NCBI GenBank assembly: GCA_910576955.1
Contig: CAJTJB010000002.1
Coordinates: forward strand, 62,001 to 126,000
DNA length: 64,000 bases
Source of the DNA: an uncultured Alphaproteobacteria bacterium
Lineage (GTDB): Bacteria; Pseudomonadota; Alphaproteobacteria; RF32; CAG-239
Direction: 5' to 3'
This document shows positions 33,223 through 41,269 of the stretch, piece after piece. The notes below the pieces were generated by a model. It searched no databases. It saw nothing but the letters and a program-made list of their open reading frames with translations, and was not told where the DNA came from. Made by a program: the position numbers and the translations under genes. Each line of letters opens with the position of its first letter. The stretch's first letter is position 1.

Positions 33223-35025
33223 ATGCAGGATTTGGCAAAAATCAGGAATTTTGCAATTATTGCCCATATTGACCACGGGAAGTCGACCATTGCTGATAGG
33301 ATTATTGAAACGTGCGGCGGGTTGGAGCGGCGCGAGATGACCGAGCAGGTGCTCGACTCGATGGATATTGAAAAAGAGCGTGGCATTACGATTAAGGCGC
33401 AGACCGTGCGGCTCAAATATAAAGCCAAAGACGGCGAGGAATATTTGCTTAATCTGATTGATACGCCCGGACACGTTGACTTTTCGTATGAAGTATCCCG
33501 CTCGCTGGCGGCGTGCGAGGGGTCGGTTTTGGTTGTGGATGCGACGCAAGGGGTGGAGGCGCAGACGCTTGCCAATGTGTATTTGGCAATTGACAACGAC
33601 CACGAGATTGTGCCAGCTTTAAACAAAGTAGATTTGCCCTCTGCAGATGTGGAAAAGGTTAAAAGCCAGATTGAAGATGTTATCGGGATAGATGCGAGCG
33701 GGGCGGTGGAAACTTCCGGCAAAACAGGGCAGGGCGTTGATGAGCTTTTGGAAGCGATTGTGCAACATTTGCCCGCACCGAAAGGCGATATTGACGCGCC
33801 GTTGAAAGCATTGTTGATTGACAGTTGGTACGACTCGTATTTGGGCGTGATTATTCTTGTGCGCATTAAAGACGGTACTTTGCGCAAAAAACAGGTTATC
33901 CGGATGATGAGCAACAATGCCGTGTATTCCGTGGATAGAATCGGCGTGTTTACGCCGAAAATGCAGGATGTGGAAGAGCTTTCTGCCGGCGAGGTTGGGT
34001 TTATTACCGCAAGCATTAAGAGTGTGGGCGATTGCAGCGTCGGCGATACGATTACCGATAACAAGCGTCCGTGCGAGCAGGCGTTGCCGGGGTTTAAACC
34101 CTCGGTACCGGTGGTGTTCTGTTCTATCTTTCCGGTAGACAGCAGCCAGTATGAGGCGCTAAAAGATGCACTTGCCAAACTGAAATTGAATGACGCGAGT
34201 ATTGATTATCAAAATGAAAACTCGGCGGCGTTGGGACTCGGTTTTCGCTGCGGCTTTTTGGGCTTGCTACATATGGAGATTATTCAAGAGCGAATCGGGC
34301 GCGAGTTTGATTTGGATATTATCACGACCGCTCCGTCGGTGGCGTACAAAATCAATCTGACCAAGGGCGAAACGATTATGTTGCATAATCCTGCGGATAT
34401 GCCGGATTTGTCTACCGTAGCCTCAATTGAAGAGCCGATGGTGCGGGCAACGATTTTGGTGCCGGATACTTATCTCGGGGCGGTGTTGAAACTTTGCACC
34501 GAGCGGCGCGGCGTGCAGCAAGAGCTGACATATGTCGGGAGCAGGGCAATGGTGGTTTATCAGATTCCGCTAAACGAGATTGTGTTTGATTTTTATGACC
34601 GTTTAAAATCCATCACCAGCGGATATGCGAGTTTTGACTATGAATTGACGGGCTATGAAGTGTCTGATTTGGTGAAAGTACAGATTCTCATTAACGAAGA
34701 ACCTGTGGACGCGTTGGCGTTTTTGTGCCACCGGAGCGAGGCCGAATCGCGCGGACGGCAGATTTGCGAGCGATTGAAAGATTTAATCCCGAGGCATTTG
34801 TTTAAAATTCCGATTCAGGCTGCCATCGGTGGGCGTGTGGTGGCGCGCGAAACAATTTCGGCGATGCGTAAAGACGTGACGGCGAAGTGTTATGGCGGCG
34901 ATGTGACGCGTAAACGCAAGCTTTTGGACAAGCAGAAAAAAGGTAAGCAGCGGATGCGCCAGTTCGGCAAGGTGGAAGTGCCGCAGTCGGCGTTTATCGA
35001 AGCTTTGCGAATCGGTGACGATTAG
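33223..35025 (+). CDS. lepA: Elongation factor 4 (LepA)
   Basis: 600 residues, canonical length. GTPase domain with AHIDHGKSTIAD, DTPGHVDFSYEV and ALNKVDLPSAD; EF-G-like domains follow and the LepA-specific C-terminal domain ends with KQRMRQFGKVEVPQSAFIEAL in pieces. It back-translocates ribosomes and helps translation under stress. Start at 33223; another ATG at 33216 is in a different frame. Convergent with an exported protein gene, 4 bases apart. Confidence 0.97.
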   Translation: MQDLAKIRNFAIIAHIDHGKSTIADRIIETCGGLERREMTEQVLDSMDIEKERGITIKAQTVRLKYKAKDGEEYLLNLIDTPGHVDFSYEVSRSLAACEGSVLVVDATQGVEAQTLANVYLAIDNDHEIVPALNKVDLPSADVEKVKSQIEDVIGIDASGAVETSGKTGQGVDELLEAIVQHLPAPKGDIDAPLKALLIDSWYDSYLGVIILVRIKDGTLRKKQVIRMMSNNAVYSVDRIGVFTPKMQDVEELSAGEVGFITASIKSVGDCSVGDTITDNKRPCEQALPGFKPSVPVVFCSIFPVDSSQYEALKDALAKLKLNDASIDYQNENSAALGLGFRCGFLGLLHMEIIQERIGREFDLDIITTAPSVAYKINLTKGETIMLHNPADMPDLSTVASIEEPMVRATILVPDTYLGAVLKLCTERRGVQQELTYVGSRAMVVYQIPLNEIVFDFYDRLKSITSGYASFDYELTGYEVSDLVKVQILINEEPVDALAFLCHRSEAESRGRQICERLKDLIPRHLFKIPIQAAIGGRVVARETISAMRKDVTAKCYGGDVTRKRKLLDKQKKGKQRMRQFGKVEVPQSAFIEALRIGDD

Positions 35026-35029
35026 GCGG

Positions 35030-35710
35030 TTATTTTACTTCAAAGCGGCGGATGGAGTTGGCTTTTGCCAAAGTTTCTTCCTGCTCGCGGTTGGGGGGAA
35101 GCTTGCCGCGGCGGTACGCCGAGCGCAGTTCTAGAGCATATAGTGCATAAATCTGTTTGAATTTTGGTTGTTTGAAATCTGGATACGGGAGTGTGTTCAG
35201 CATCTCGTTGATGCTTTTTTGCTGAAATTTTTCTAGTGGAGGTGTTTCTTTTACGGCGGCGACGGTTTCGACTGCCGGTTTTTCCGCTGGTGTGTCATCC
35301 AGCTTGTATTTGGTTTGTTTTTTGGAAGCGGGGCGGGGCTGTTTGGCAACGGCTGCCGGTGCGGTTGTTTGCTGTTTGACGGCGGTTTTGCGTTCGGTTG
35401 CGGTTTTGTTTACCGCTTTTTGTTTTTTTGCCGGTCTGGTTGTTCTTTGGGGGCGGACGGGTGCAGACGCTGTTGTTGCTGTCGTAGCCGTAATTTGTTG
35501 CTGTGGTTGAGAGGGGAGCTGTTTTGTGGCGTTTTGCCGAGATGCTTGCATGGCAGGCTGTGCGGGACGGAGTTGCTTAACCTGCGTGTTTTGTTGGAAA
35601 GCGCCGCCGGGGATGAAAAAAGCATTATTATAGGAGCGGATATCCGCGTTTACAGAGCCGTGTGCAAAAAGGCTGGACAAAGCCAGACATATTATATATA
35701 TATATTTCAT
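35030..35710 (-). CDS. Exported low-complexity protein, Pro/Gln/Thr/Lys-rich
   Basis: 226 residues from ATG 35710 (GGAGA upstream; the frame is open to 35734). Signal peptide to about residue 22 (AHGSVNA), then about 120 residues of low-complexity sequence rich in Gln, Thr, Ala, Pro and Lys, then a compact charged C-terminal region (about 150-226: FQQKSINEMLNTLPYPDFKQ and a helical tail). The low-complexity linker suggests a tether through the periplasm. No family recognised. Confidence 0.65.
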   Translation of the reverse strand: MKYIYIICLALSSLFAHGSVNADIRSYNNAFFIPGGAFQQNTQVKQLRPAQPAMQASRQNATKQLPSQPQQQITATTATTASAPVRPQRTTRPAKKQKAVNKTATERKTAVKQQTTAPAAVAKQPRPASKKQTKYKLDDTPAEKPAVETVAAVKETPPLEKFQQKSINEMLNTLPYPDFKQPKFKQIYALYALELRSAYRRGKLPPNREQEETLAKANSIRRFEVK

Positions 35711-35749
35711 AAATTCTCCGCTATGCCGTTTCAATAAGGATTAGTTTAG

Positions 35750-36475
35750 ATGAAAAAAGTTTTTTTTAGCTTAATTTTCGGGTGTTTTGTAATAAATTCC
35801 GCGCAGGCAGACGGCAAACTCGCAAAATATGAAGAGGAATGTTTGAGCTTTATTAAGCCGCCTAAAGTCGAACTGACGTCTACTTACGGCAAACTTAAGT
35901 ATAATTACAGTAAAGACAGCGCTTTTTTGCGGCAGGAAACGGCAAAGCGTTTTGAAGATTTGGGCGAATCGCTTTATGATGGGTTTGAGCCGGTGGGGCT
36001 TACCAAAGTGCGCGATGCGTTTGATTTCGGCATTACGGTAGGGCAGATAAATATCAGTAACGGTTATACCTGTTTGTATCCGGAAACAATTAACGTGCAT
36101 TTGGGCTATTATGTGCCGACAATTTATATCTTGAACAGCCTTAAAAAAGGAACGTGTTTATATGATATGGCGGTACGGCATGAGAAAACGCATATGCAGA
36201 TTTATCTGGAGGCGTTGGATTACTTTTTGCCGCAGCTGAAAGAGGCGGTGAACGGCTTGTTTGGCACAATCGGCGTTAAGGTTGTTAAACGGGCAGAGGC
36301 TGGAAGAAGCGCAGCGCAGGAACTTAATGATTTGTATCTTAAGCCGCTGCAGGACATAGTTAACCGGTGGCGCAAAGAGGTGGAAAAAGAACAGCTGAAA
36401 CTTGATACGCCCGAGCATTATATTATCGAAAATAAACTGTGCGAGGAAATCGAGGGCAGCCAACAATCGTTTTAG
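35750..36475 (+). CDS. Exported protein with HEKTH zinc-protease motif
   Basis: 241 residues with a signal peptide cleaved around QA-D (residue 20). The mature part is mostly helical and carries H144-E145-x-x-H148 (HEKTH), the gluzincin/metzincin zinc signature, preceded by AVR and followed by MQIYLEAL. No third ligand is obvious, so a metallopeptidase is likely but not proven. C-terminal third is charged. Monocistronic with its own terminator, divergent from the low-complexity exported protein. Confidence 0.55.
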   Translation: MKKVFFSLIFGCFVINSAQADGKLAKYEEECLSFIKPPKVELTSTYGKLKYNYSKDSAFLRQETAKRFEDLGESLYDGFEPVGLTKVRDAFDFGITVGQINISNGYTCLYPETINVHLGYYVPTIYILNSLKKGTCLYDMAVRHEKTHMQIYLEALDYFLPQLKEAVNGLFGTIGVKVVKRAEAGRSAAQELNDLYLKPLQDIVNRWRKEVEKEQLKLDTPEHYIIENKLCEEIEGSQQSF

Positions 36476-36483
36476 GCAAAAGA

Positions 36484-36508
36484 AAAGCCGGAAGTTCCGG
36501 CTTTTTTT
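36484..36508. terminator. Terminator between HEKTH protein and HAD phosphatase genes
   Basis: Near-perfect stem AAGCCGGAA / TTCCGGCTT with a one-base loop core, T run on the plus strand. Sits between two convergent stops at 36475 and 36507. Confidence 0.75.
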
Positions 36509-37172
36509 AGCAATTATAATCTTTTTTCAAACCGTCTATGCATTCATAAATTCCTTTATATGCCGAATCGATAAATGTCATATCTTTGGCGGAATTGTTG
36601 CGATAGTAAATGCGGACGGTTGTCATTCCGATTTGTTTGGCAAAGTCGAGGTTTGAATAGCTGTCATCTACAAAAATGCAGTTTTCGGGCGCGACTCCGA
36701 TTTTTTCGCATAACTTGCGGTAAACTTCGGAACTTTCGTTTTTCTTATACATATTAAAATCTTCAACCGAATAAAAACGATCTTTGAAAAAGTCATACAG
36801 CCCGATATGTTTGAGGATTTGTTCGCAAATATCGCGGGAAGAGGTGGAGAAGACATACTGCGGGCAGTTTAATGTTTGCAGCTTTTCAAGCAGCCCGTCA
36901 TACGGCTTTATGGTGGGAACGAGCTCGCTCTTATAATTATGGTATGAAACGTATAGCTCTTTATGAGAAATGCCGTATTCGCGAGAGAATATTTCAAGCC
37001 CGTCACGATAGGTGGCGTAAGATTCTTTTACTTTTTCCGTGGCAGTTGCAAAATCAAGCGGAATATTAAACTCTGCTATTGCCGCTTTGGCGGTTGCCTC
37101 GTTCAGCTTATTTTTGTATTCGTCAGTTTCAAAATACAGGGTGTTATCCAAGTCCCATATAATATTGTGCAA
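36507..37172 (-). CDS. HAD-superfamily hydrolase (pyrimidine 5'-nucleotidase-like)
   Basis: 221 residues. N-terminal DLDNTL (D7 to L12 region) holds the nucleophile Asp and its +2 Asp of the HAD family, motif II is VFSTSS and the C-terminal motif IV is FVDDS near residue 165. A helical cap (about 15-90) separates them, class IA-like. The pattern resembles Pyr5N/pyrimidine 5'-nucleotidases that hydrolyse nucleoside monophosphates, but the substrate is a guess. RBS GGAG lies 14 bases upstream, which is rather far. Confidence 0.75.
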   Translation of the reverse strand: MHNIIWDLDNTLYFETDEYKNKLNEATAKAAIAEFNIPLDFATATEKVKESYATYRDGLEIFSREYGISHKELYVSYHNYKSELVPTIKPYDGLLEKLQTLNCPQYVFSTSSRDICEQILKHIGLYDFFKDRFYSVEDFNMYKKNESSEVYRKLCEKIGVAPENCIFVDDSYSNLDFAKQIGMTTVRIYYRNNSAKDMTFIDSAYKGIYECIDGLKKDYNC

Positions 37173-37323
37173 TTTAATATCTCCGTAAAATTAAATCCAT
37201 CGGATATAATATATGCAGATAATTTTGAGGTCAACCTTTATATACATAAAAATTGTAAATAAAAGTGCTAAAAAAATTTAAAAAGCTGTGTGTAAAAGGT
37301 TTAAAATTTTTGGAGGGGTTTTT

Positions 37324-37500
37324 ATGGACGCATTTAAAAAAAAAAATCGTTTTAATTTTAATATGATATGTGAAAATTTAAAAAACGCAGGGTCGGCATC
37401 TTGTAAATCGGGGAGTTTTTTTTCATTATTGAGTCAGCCGATATACAGGGGCTTTGAAAAAGTATTTTACTATATGTTGTATATCTTTACCGTTTGTTAA
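37324..37500 (+). CDS. Possible small ORF, 58 aa, upstream of nrdD
   Basis: ATG preceded by GGAGGGG at good distance. The peptide is Lys/Phe-rich and ends with hydrophobic YMLYIFTVC. Its 3' end overlaps NrdR-box-like sequence and the nrdD promoter, so it is either a real short protein read from a separate upstream promoter or a chance frame. No family recognised. Confidence 0.25.
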   Translation: MDAFKKKNRFNFNMICENLKNAGSASCKSGSFFSLLSQPIYRGFEKVFYYMLYIFTVC

Positions 37501-37515
37501 TACTATATGTAGTAG
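37467..37515 (+). promoter_or_regulatory. Two NrdR boxes over the nrdD promoter
   Basis: Two copies of CTATATGTWG fit the NrdR core CwATATaTwG: CTATATGTTG at 37470-37479 and CTATATGTAG at 37503-37512, 33 bp apart (about three helical turns), as expected for paired NrdR boxes. A promoter TTGTAT (37477-37482), 18-bp spacer, TACTAT (37501-37506) overlaps both, so repression by NrdR is predicted. No nrdR gene is in the window. Confidence 0.7.
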
Positions 37516-37576
37516 GGTGCGTTTGAAAAGGCAAAAAGTTAAAACATTAAAATAACGAGAAGGGAAGAGTAAAAAA

Positions 37577-39637
37577 ATGGCTACAAACGAGTTGCAAATG
37601 CCGACGGCGAAAAAATATAAAATGCCGTTTAAAAGTATAACAAAAAGAGACGGGACACTTGCGGATTTTGACGGAGAGAAAATTTATAATGCCATTTTGC
37701 GCGCCGGCGAAATAACAACCGAGTTTGGCGCAGACGATGCGTGGCTTTTAACGGCGCAGGTTATGAAAATCCTTTCGCATAAATTTGACGAGGCTCTGCC
37801 TTCGGTTGAAGATATTCAAGATGTGGTTGAACAGGTGCTGATTTCCGCGAACTATTTTAATACGGCGAAATCTTATATTTTATACAGAGATAAAAGAAAC
37901 AGAATGCGCGGTGACGGCAAAACCGTTATTGACGTTGAAAGCTCAATTAACGAATATTTGGAGAATCTGGACTGGCGCATTAAAGAAAATGCAAATCAGG
38001 GCTATTCCAACGGCGGTTTGATTCTTAACGTTTCCGGTAAGGTTACTGCTAACTACTGGCTTTCTCACGTTTATCCGGCAGAAGTCGGCGAAGCGCACAG
38101 AAACGGTGATATCCATATTCACGATTTGAGTATGCTTGCCGCATATTGCGCCGGATGGTCTTTGAAGAACCTGTTGCGCGAAGGGTTTAACGGTGTTCCG
38201 GGAAAAGTTGAAGCTGGTGCGCCGAAGCATTTGAGCTCGGCTGTGGGGCAGATGGTCAACTTTATGGGGACGTTGCAAAACGAGTGGGCTGGTGCGCAGG
38301 CGTTTTCTTCGGTTGATACTTATTTGGCACCATATGTTCGCAAAGACAAGCTGACATACGAACAAGTAGAGCAGAGTATGCAGGAACTGATTTATAACTT
38401 GAACGTTCCGTCCCGTTGGGGCTCACAGACTCCGTTTACAAACTTTACGTTTGACTGGGTATGTCCGGAAGATTTGCGCGAACAGCACCCGATTATCGGC
38501 GGTGTTGAGCAAGACTTTACATACGGCGATTTAGGCGAAGAAATGGCAATGATTAACAAAGCCTATATCAACGTTATGATGGGCGGTGACACAATGGGAC
38601 GTCCGTTTACGTTCCCGATTCCGACTTATAATATGACGTGGGATTTCCCGTGGGAAGATAAAAATACGGAATTGCTTTTTGAAATGACTGCAAAATACGG
38701 TTTGCCTTATTTCCAAAACTTCCTCAATTCTTCTTTAAAACCGGGGCAGATTCGCTCGATGTGCTGCCGTTTGCAGCTTGACTTGAGAGAATTGCTGGCG
38801 CGCGGTAACGGTTTGTTCGGTTCGGCAGAGCAGACGGGGTCTGTTGGCGTGGTAACAATTAACTGCGCAAGATTGGGCTATGTTTACAAAGGTAATGAAG
38901 CCGGTTTGTTTGCCCGTGTTGACGAGTTAATGAATATTGCCAGAACATCTTTGGAAATTAAGAGAAAAGTTATTCAACGTTTGATTGACAATGGGTTGTT
39001 CCCGTTTACAAAGAGATATTTGGGAACTTTAAGAAACCACTTCTCGACCATTGGCGTGAACGGCATGAACGAGATGATTAGAAACTTTACCAATGACGAG
39101 CATAATATTGCCGATACTTGGGGGCAGGCTTTTGCCGAGAAGTTTTTGGACTTTATTCGGGATCGTCTGGTTAAGTTTCAGGAAGAAACAGGACATATGT
39201 ATAACCTTGAGGCGACTCCGGCAGAGGGCGCTACGACAAGATTTGCGAGAGAAGATAAAAAACGTTATATCGGCATTATTCAGGCCGGAACACCTGATGC
39301 GCCGTTCTATACAAACTCTTCGCAGCTGCCGGTGGGCTATACGGATGATCCGTTTGAAGCTTTGGATTTGCAGGCAAGGCTGCAGTCTAAATATACAGGA
39401 GGTACGGTGCTTCACCTTTTCATGAACCAGCGTATTTCTTCTGCAAAAGTTTGTCGTGATTTTGTAAAGAAGGTATTAGCAAATTACCGTCTGCCATATA
39501 TCACGATTACGCCGACATTCTCGGTTTGTCCGAAACACGGGTATATTGCCGGCGAACATGAGTTCTGTCCGATTTGCGATAAAGAAAAAAAGGCGGAAAA
39601 ATTGAAAAAGCTTGCAAAATTGCAAGAAGTAGTGTAG
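37577..39637 (+). CDS. nrdD: Class III anaerobic ribonucleotide reductase, catalytic chain without glycyl motif
   Basis: 686 residues. Residues about 15-110 are an ATP-cone (ITKRDGTLADFDGEKIYNAI), followed by the class III core: LNVPSRWGSQTPFTNFT, IRSMCCRLQLDL with the likely active-site cysteine, and GSVGVVTINCARLGY. The zinc motif at the end is VCPKHGYIAGEHEFCPIC (C-x2-H ... C-x2-C). The chain then stops 17 residues later; the RVxGY glycyl-radical motif that normally follows is missing here and is found on the next ORF (39666-39896), 28 bases downstream with its own RBS. Reduces NTPs to dNTPs in anoxic cells using a glycyl radical made by NrdG. NrdR boxes lie upstream. Confidence 0.9.
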   Translation: MATNELQMPTAKKYKMPFKSITKRDGTLADFDGEKIYNAILRAGEITTEFGADDAWLLTAQVMKILSHKFDEALPSVEDIQDVVEQVLISANYFNTAKSYILYRDKRNRMRGDGKTVIDVESSINEYLENLDWRIKENANQGYSNGGLILNVSGKVTANYWLSHVYPAEVGEAHRNGDIHIHDLSMLAAYCAGWSLKNLLREGFNGVPGKVEAGAPKHLSSAVGQMVNFMGTLQNEWAGAQAFSSVDTYLAPYVRKDKLTYEQVEQSMQELIYNLNVPSRWGSQTPFTNFTFDWVCPEDLREQHPIIGGVEQDFTYGDLGEEMAMINKAYINVMMGGDTMGRPFTFPIPTYNMTWDFPWEDKNTELLFEMTAKYGLPYFQNFLNSSLKPGQIRSMCCRLQLDLRELLARGNGLFGSAEQTGSVGVVTINCARLGYVYKGNEAGLFARVDELMNIARTSLEIKRKVIQRLIDNGLFPFTKRYLGTLRNHFSTIGVNGMNEMIRNFTNDEHNIADTWGQAFAEKFLDFIRDRLVKFQEETGHMYNLEATPAEGATTRFAREDKKRYIGIIQAGTPDAPFYTNSSQLPVGYTDDPFEALDLQARLQSKYTGGTVLHLFMNQRISSAKVCRDFVKKVLANYRLPYITITPTFSVCPKHGYIAGEHEFCPICDKEKKAEKLKKLAKLQEVV

Positions 39638-39665
39638 AATATTATAATTAGTGAAAGGGAGAGAT

Positions 39666-39896
39666 ATGAGCAATATCATTAATATTGAAGATGTTAAATT
39701 AGACGATGCCGAAAGACAACGCTGCGAGATTTATACTCGCGTGATGGGCTATATTCGCCCGACGACAGAATTTAACGTTGGCAAAAAAGGCGAGTTTAAT
39801 TCCAGACTTTGTTTCTGCGAAGACAAGGCAGTTAGCGGTTGCGAAGCCCGTGAGTGCGTTTGCAGAGATAGCACTCTGGCTTTGGCTGCGGAATAG
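39666..39896 (+). CDS. Separate glycyl-radical domain of anaerobic ribonucleotide reductase
   Basis: 76 residues, ATG 39666 preceded by GGGAGAG (a GTG at 39651 is in frame). The core TRVMGYIRPTTEFNVGKKGE holds the class III glycyl-radical motif R-V-x-G-Y with Gly28, followed by the F-N-x-G-K-K-x-E-F stretch that ends NrdD proteins. A cysteine-rich tail follows (LCFCEDKAVSGCEARECVC, five to six Cys), not usual for NrdD. By analogy with GrcA (YfiD), which supplies a separate glycyl domain to pyruvate formate-lyase, it probably completes NrdD. The split is natural because the ORF has a good RBS and lies in another frame. Confidence 0.85.
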   Translation: MSNIINIEDVKLDDAERQRCEIYTRVMGYIRPTTEFNVGKKGEFNSRLCFCEDKAVSGCEARECVCRDSTLALAAE

Positions 39897-39925
39897 TTTT
39901 TCTTTAAGCATTGCGGGAGCATTTT

Positions 39926-40627
39926 ATGAGCTCGATTAAAATCGGCGGTATTGAGAAATTCAGTATCGTCGATTTTCCTAACCGGATGGCGGCTGTTGTC
40001 TTTATGCAGGGGTGTCCGTGGCGTTGTCCTTTCTGTCATAATTCGCATTTGCAGGATGTGAATGCGCAAACGAATATTGTGTGGCAGAAATTTATGGATT
40101 TTTTAAAGCAGCGTCAGGGGATGCTGGATGCTGTCGTGTTTTCAGGCGGCGAACCGCTTGTTCAGGCGGGGCTTGCAGACGCCATACGCGAGGTTAAGGC
40201 GCTCGGATATGAAATCGGGCTGCACACAGGCGGCTATTTGCCGGAGCGGTTTAAAGAAGTTTTGCCGTTGGTTGATTGGGTGGGCTTTGATATTAAAGCG
40301 CCGCTTGAGGCAAAGGCTTATAAAGAGGTTACGGGCGGTATTGCCGATGTGGCGAAAGTTTATAAAAGTTTGCAGGCTTTGTGCGCGTCGGGCAAACATT
40401 TTGAATGCCGGACGACGTGTGACCCGAGATTTTTGAGCATTGATGATATCTATACAATTGCCGACTCGTTGAAAAATATGGGGGTTAAGGAATATTACCT
40501 GCAAAAATACCGCAAAATTCCGAGCGATACGGATACGACGGAGGGGCAGTGTGCGGCACTTGTTGAAAATGAAAAATTATCAGCATATTTACGCGATAGT
40601 TTTGAAGTGTTTGATGTGAGGATTTAG
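39926..40627 (+). CDS. nrdG: Anaerobic ribonucleotide reductase activating enzyme (radical SAM)
   Basis: 233 residues from ATG 39926 (GGGAG before; TTG at 39911 is the longer option). C30-x3-C34-x2-C37 in QGCPWRCPFCHN binds the 4Fe-4S cluster of radical SAM enzymes; FSGGEPL follows at about 70. It is longer than E. coli NrdG (about 154) and of the PflA-like activase type. It places the glycyl radical on the NrdD glycine. Immediately downstream of the separate glycyl domain, and only one base from the VanX-like gene, so four genes appear cotranscribed. Confidence 0.88.
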   Translation: MSSIKIGGIEKFSIVDFPNRMAAVVFMQGCPWRCPFCHNSHLQDVNAQTNIVWQKFMDFLKQRQGMLDAVVFSGGEPLVQAGLADAIREVKALGYEIGLHTGGYLPERFKEVLPLVDWVGFDIKAPLEAKAYKEVTGGIADVAKVYKSLQALCASGKHFECRTTCDPRFLSIDDIYTIADSLKNMGVKEYYLQKYRKIPSDTDTTEGQCAALVENEKLSAYLRDSFEVFDVRI

Positions 40628-41254
40628 ATGCCGTTGCCCTATGTCAGAATAGACGGAGAGCCTTTTATTGCAGATTTGATGTATGCACGTTCGGATAATA
40701 TGACGGGACGGGCGGTTTATCAGGAATTGCACTGGGGGAATCTGGCTGTTGTGCACCAAGATGTGTGGCAGTTGTTAAAGAGAGCTGCGCCGCTGTTGAA
40801 GAAGATGCATCTGAAATTAAAAATTTGCGATGCTTATCGGCTGCCGGCGGCGCATGATATGATGAAAAAGCTGATTCCGATGAACGGCTTTTTTGCGGAA
40901 GAGGCAGAAAAATCGCAACATTGTTTGGGAACGGCGGTTGATGTTTGTTTGTGCAATGAAAATGGCGAGGAATTGCTTTATCCGACAAAAGTGGATGCGT
41001 ATGATGCACGGTTACGCAAAAAAGTTCTTGCCGGAGATGCCGAGGAATTTATGGCGCATTTGGCAAAAGCGCGTCATAGCTTTTATGAAGAAGGATATGA
41101 GGAAAAAATTAAGAATCGGGAATTTTTACGCGATTTTATGGTAAATGCCGGATTTGAGCCGCTTGAACATGAATGGTGGCATTATAATTTGCCCGGCGGC
41201 AAAGGGGCTAAATATCCTTTGGTACAACTAAATCCTGCGGATTTTTCCGAATAG
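40628..41254 (+). CDS. D-alanyl-D-alanine dipeptidase (VanX/DdpX family)
   Basis: 208 residues, M15D zinc peptidase. Visible motif S-x-H-x-x-G-x-A-x-D at residues 96-105 (His98 and Asp105) and E-x-x-H (Glu182, His185) in HEWWHY; Arg71 in DAYRLP is the family's key arginine. Hydrolyses D-Ala-D-Ala; outside vancomycin clusters these enzymes recycle D-Ala from cell-wall turnover. No vanA/H genes are nearby, so resistance is not implied. Follows nrdG with no gap. Confidence 0.88.
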   Translation: MPLPYVRIDGEPFIADLMYARSDNMTGRAVYQELHWGNLAVVHQDVWQLLKRAAPLLKKMHLKLKICDAYRLPAAHDMMKKLIPMNGFFAEEAEKSQHCLGTAVDVCLCNENGEELLYPTKVDAYDARLRKKVLAGDAEEFMAHLAKARHSFYEEGYEEKIKNREFLRDFMVNAGFEPLEHEWWHYNLPGGKGAKYPLVQLNPADFSE

Positions 41255-41269
41255 GACGGTAACCCTCTT

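Noticed and set aside
33070..33603. N-terminal extension of the GNAT protein at 32632
   Set aside because: The frame reads through the lepA promoter region and the lepA start on the opposite strand; a GGAGG-supported ATG at 33069 gives a normal-sized GNAT.
33186..34178. 330-aa frame antisense to lepA
   Set aside because: Shadow frame of a conserved GTPase gene, serine-rich, with no recognisable domain.
36138..36160. Another recombination site (AAAAAAGGAACG inside the HEKTH gene)
   Set aside because: The core matches but the right arm does not, there is no inverted partner and it lies inside a coding region.
40628..41254. Vancomycin-resistance gene
   Set aside because: VanX-family dipeptidase only; no vanH, vanA or regulators are nearby, so a housekeeping recycling role is more likely.
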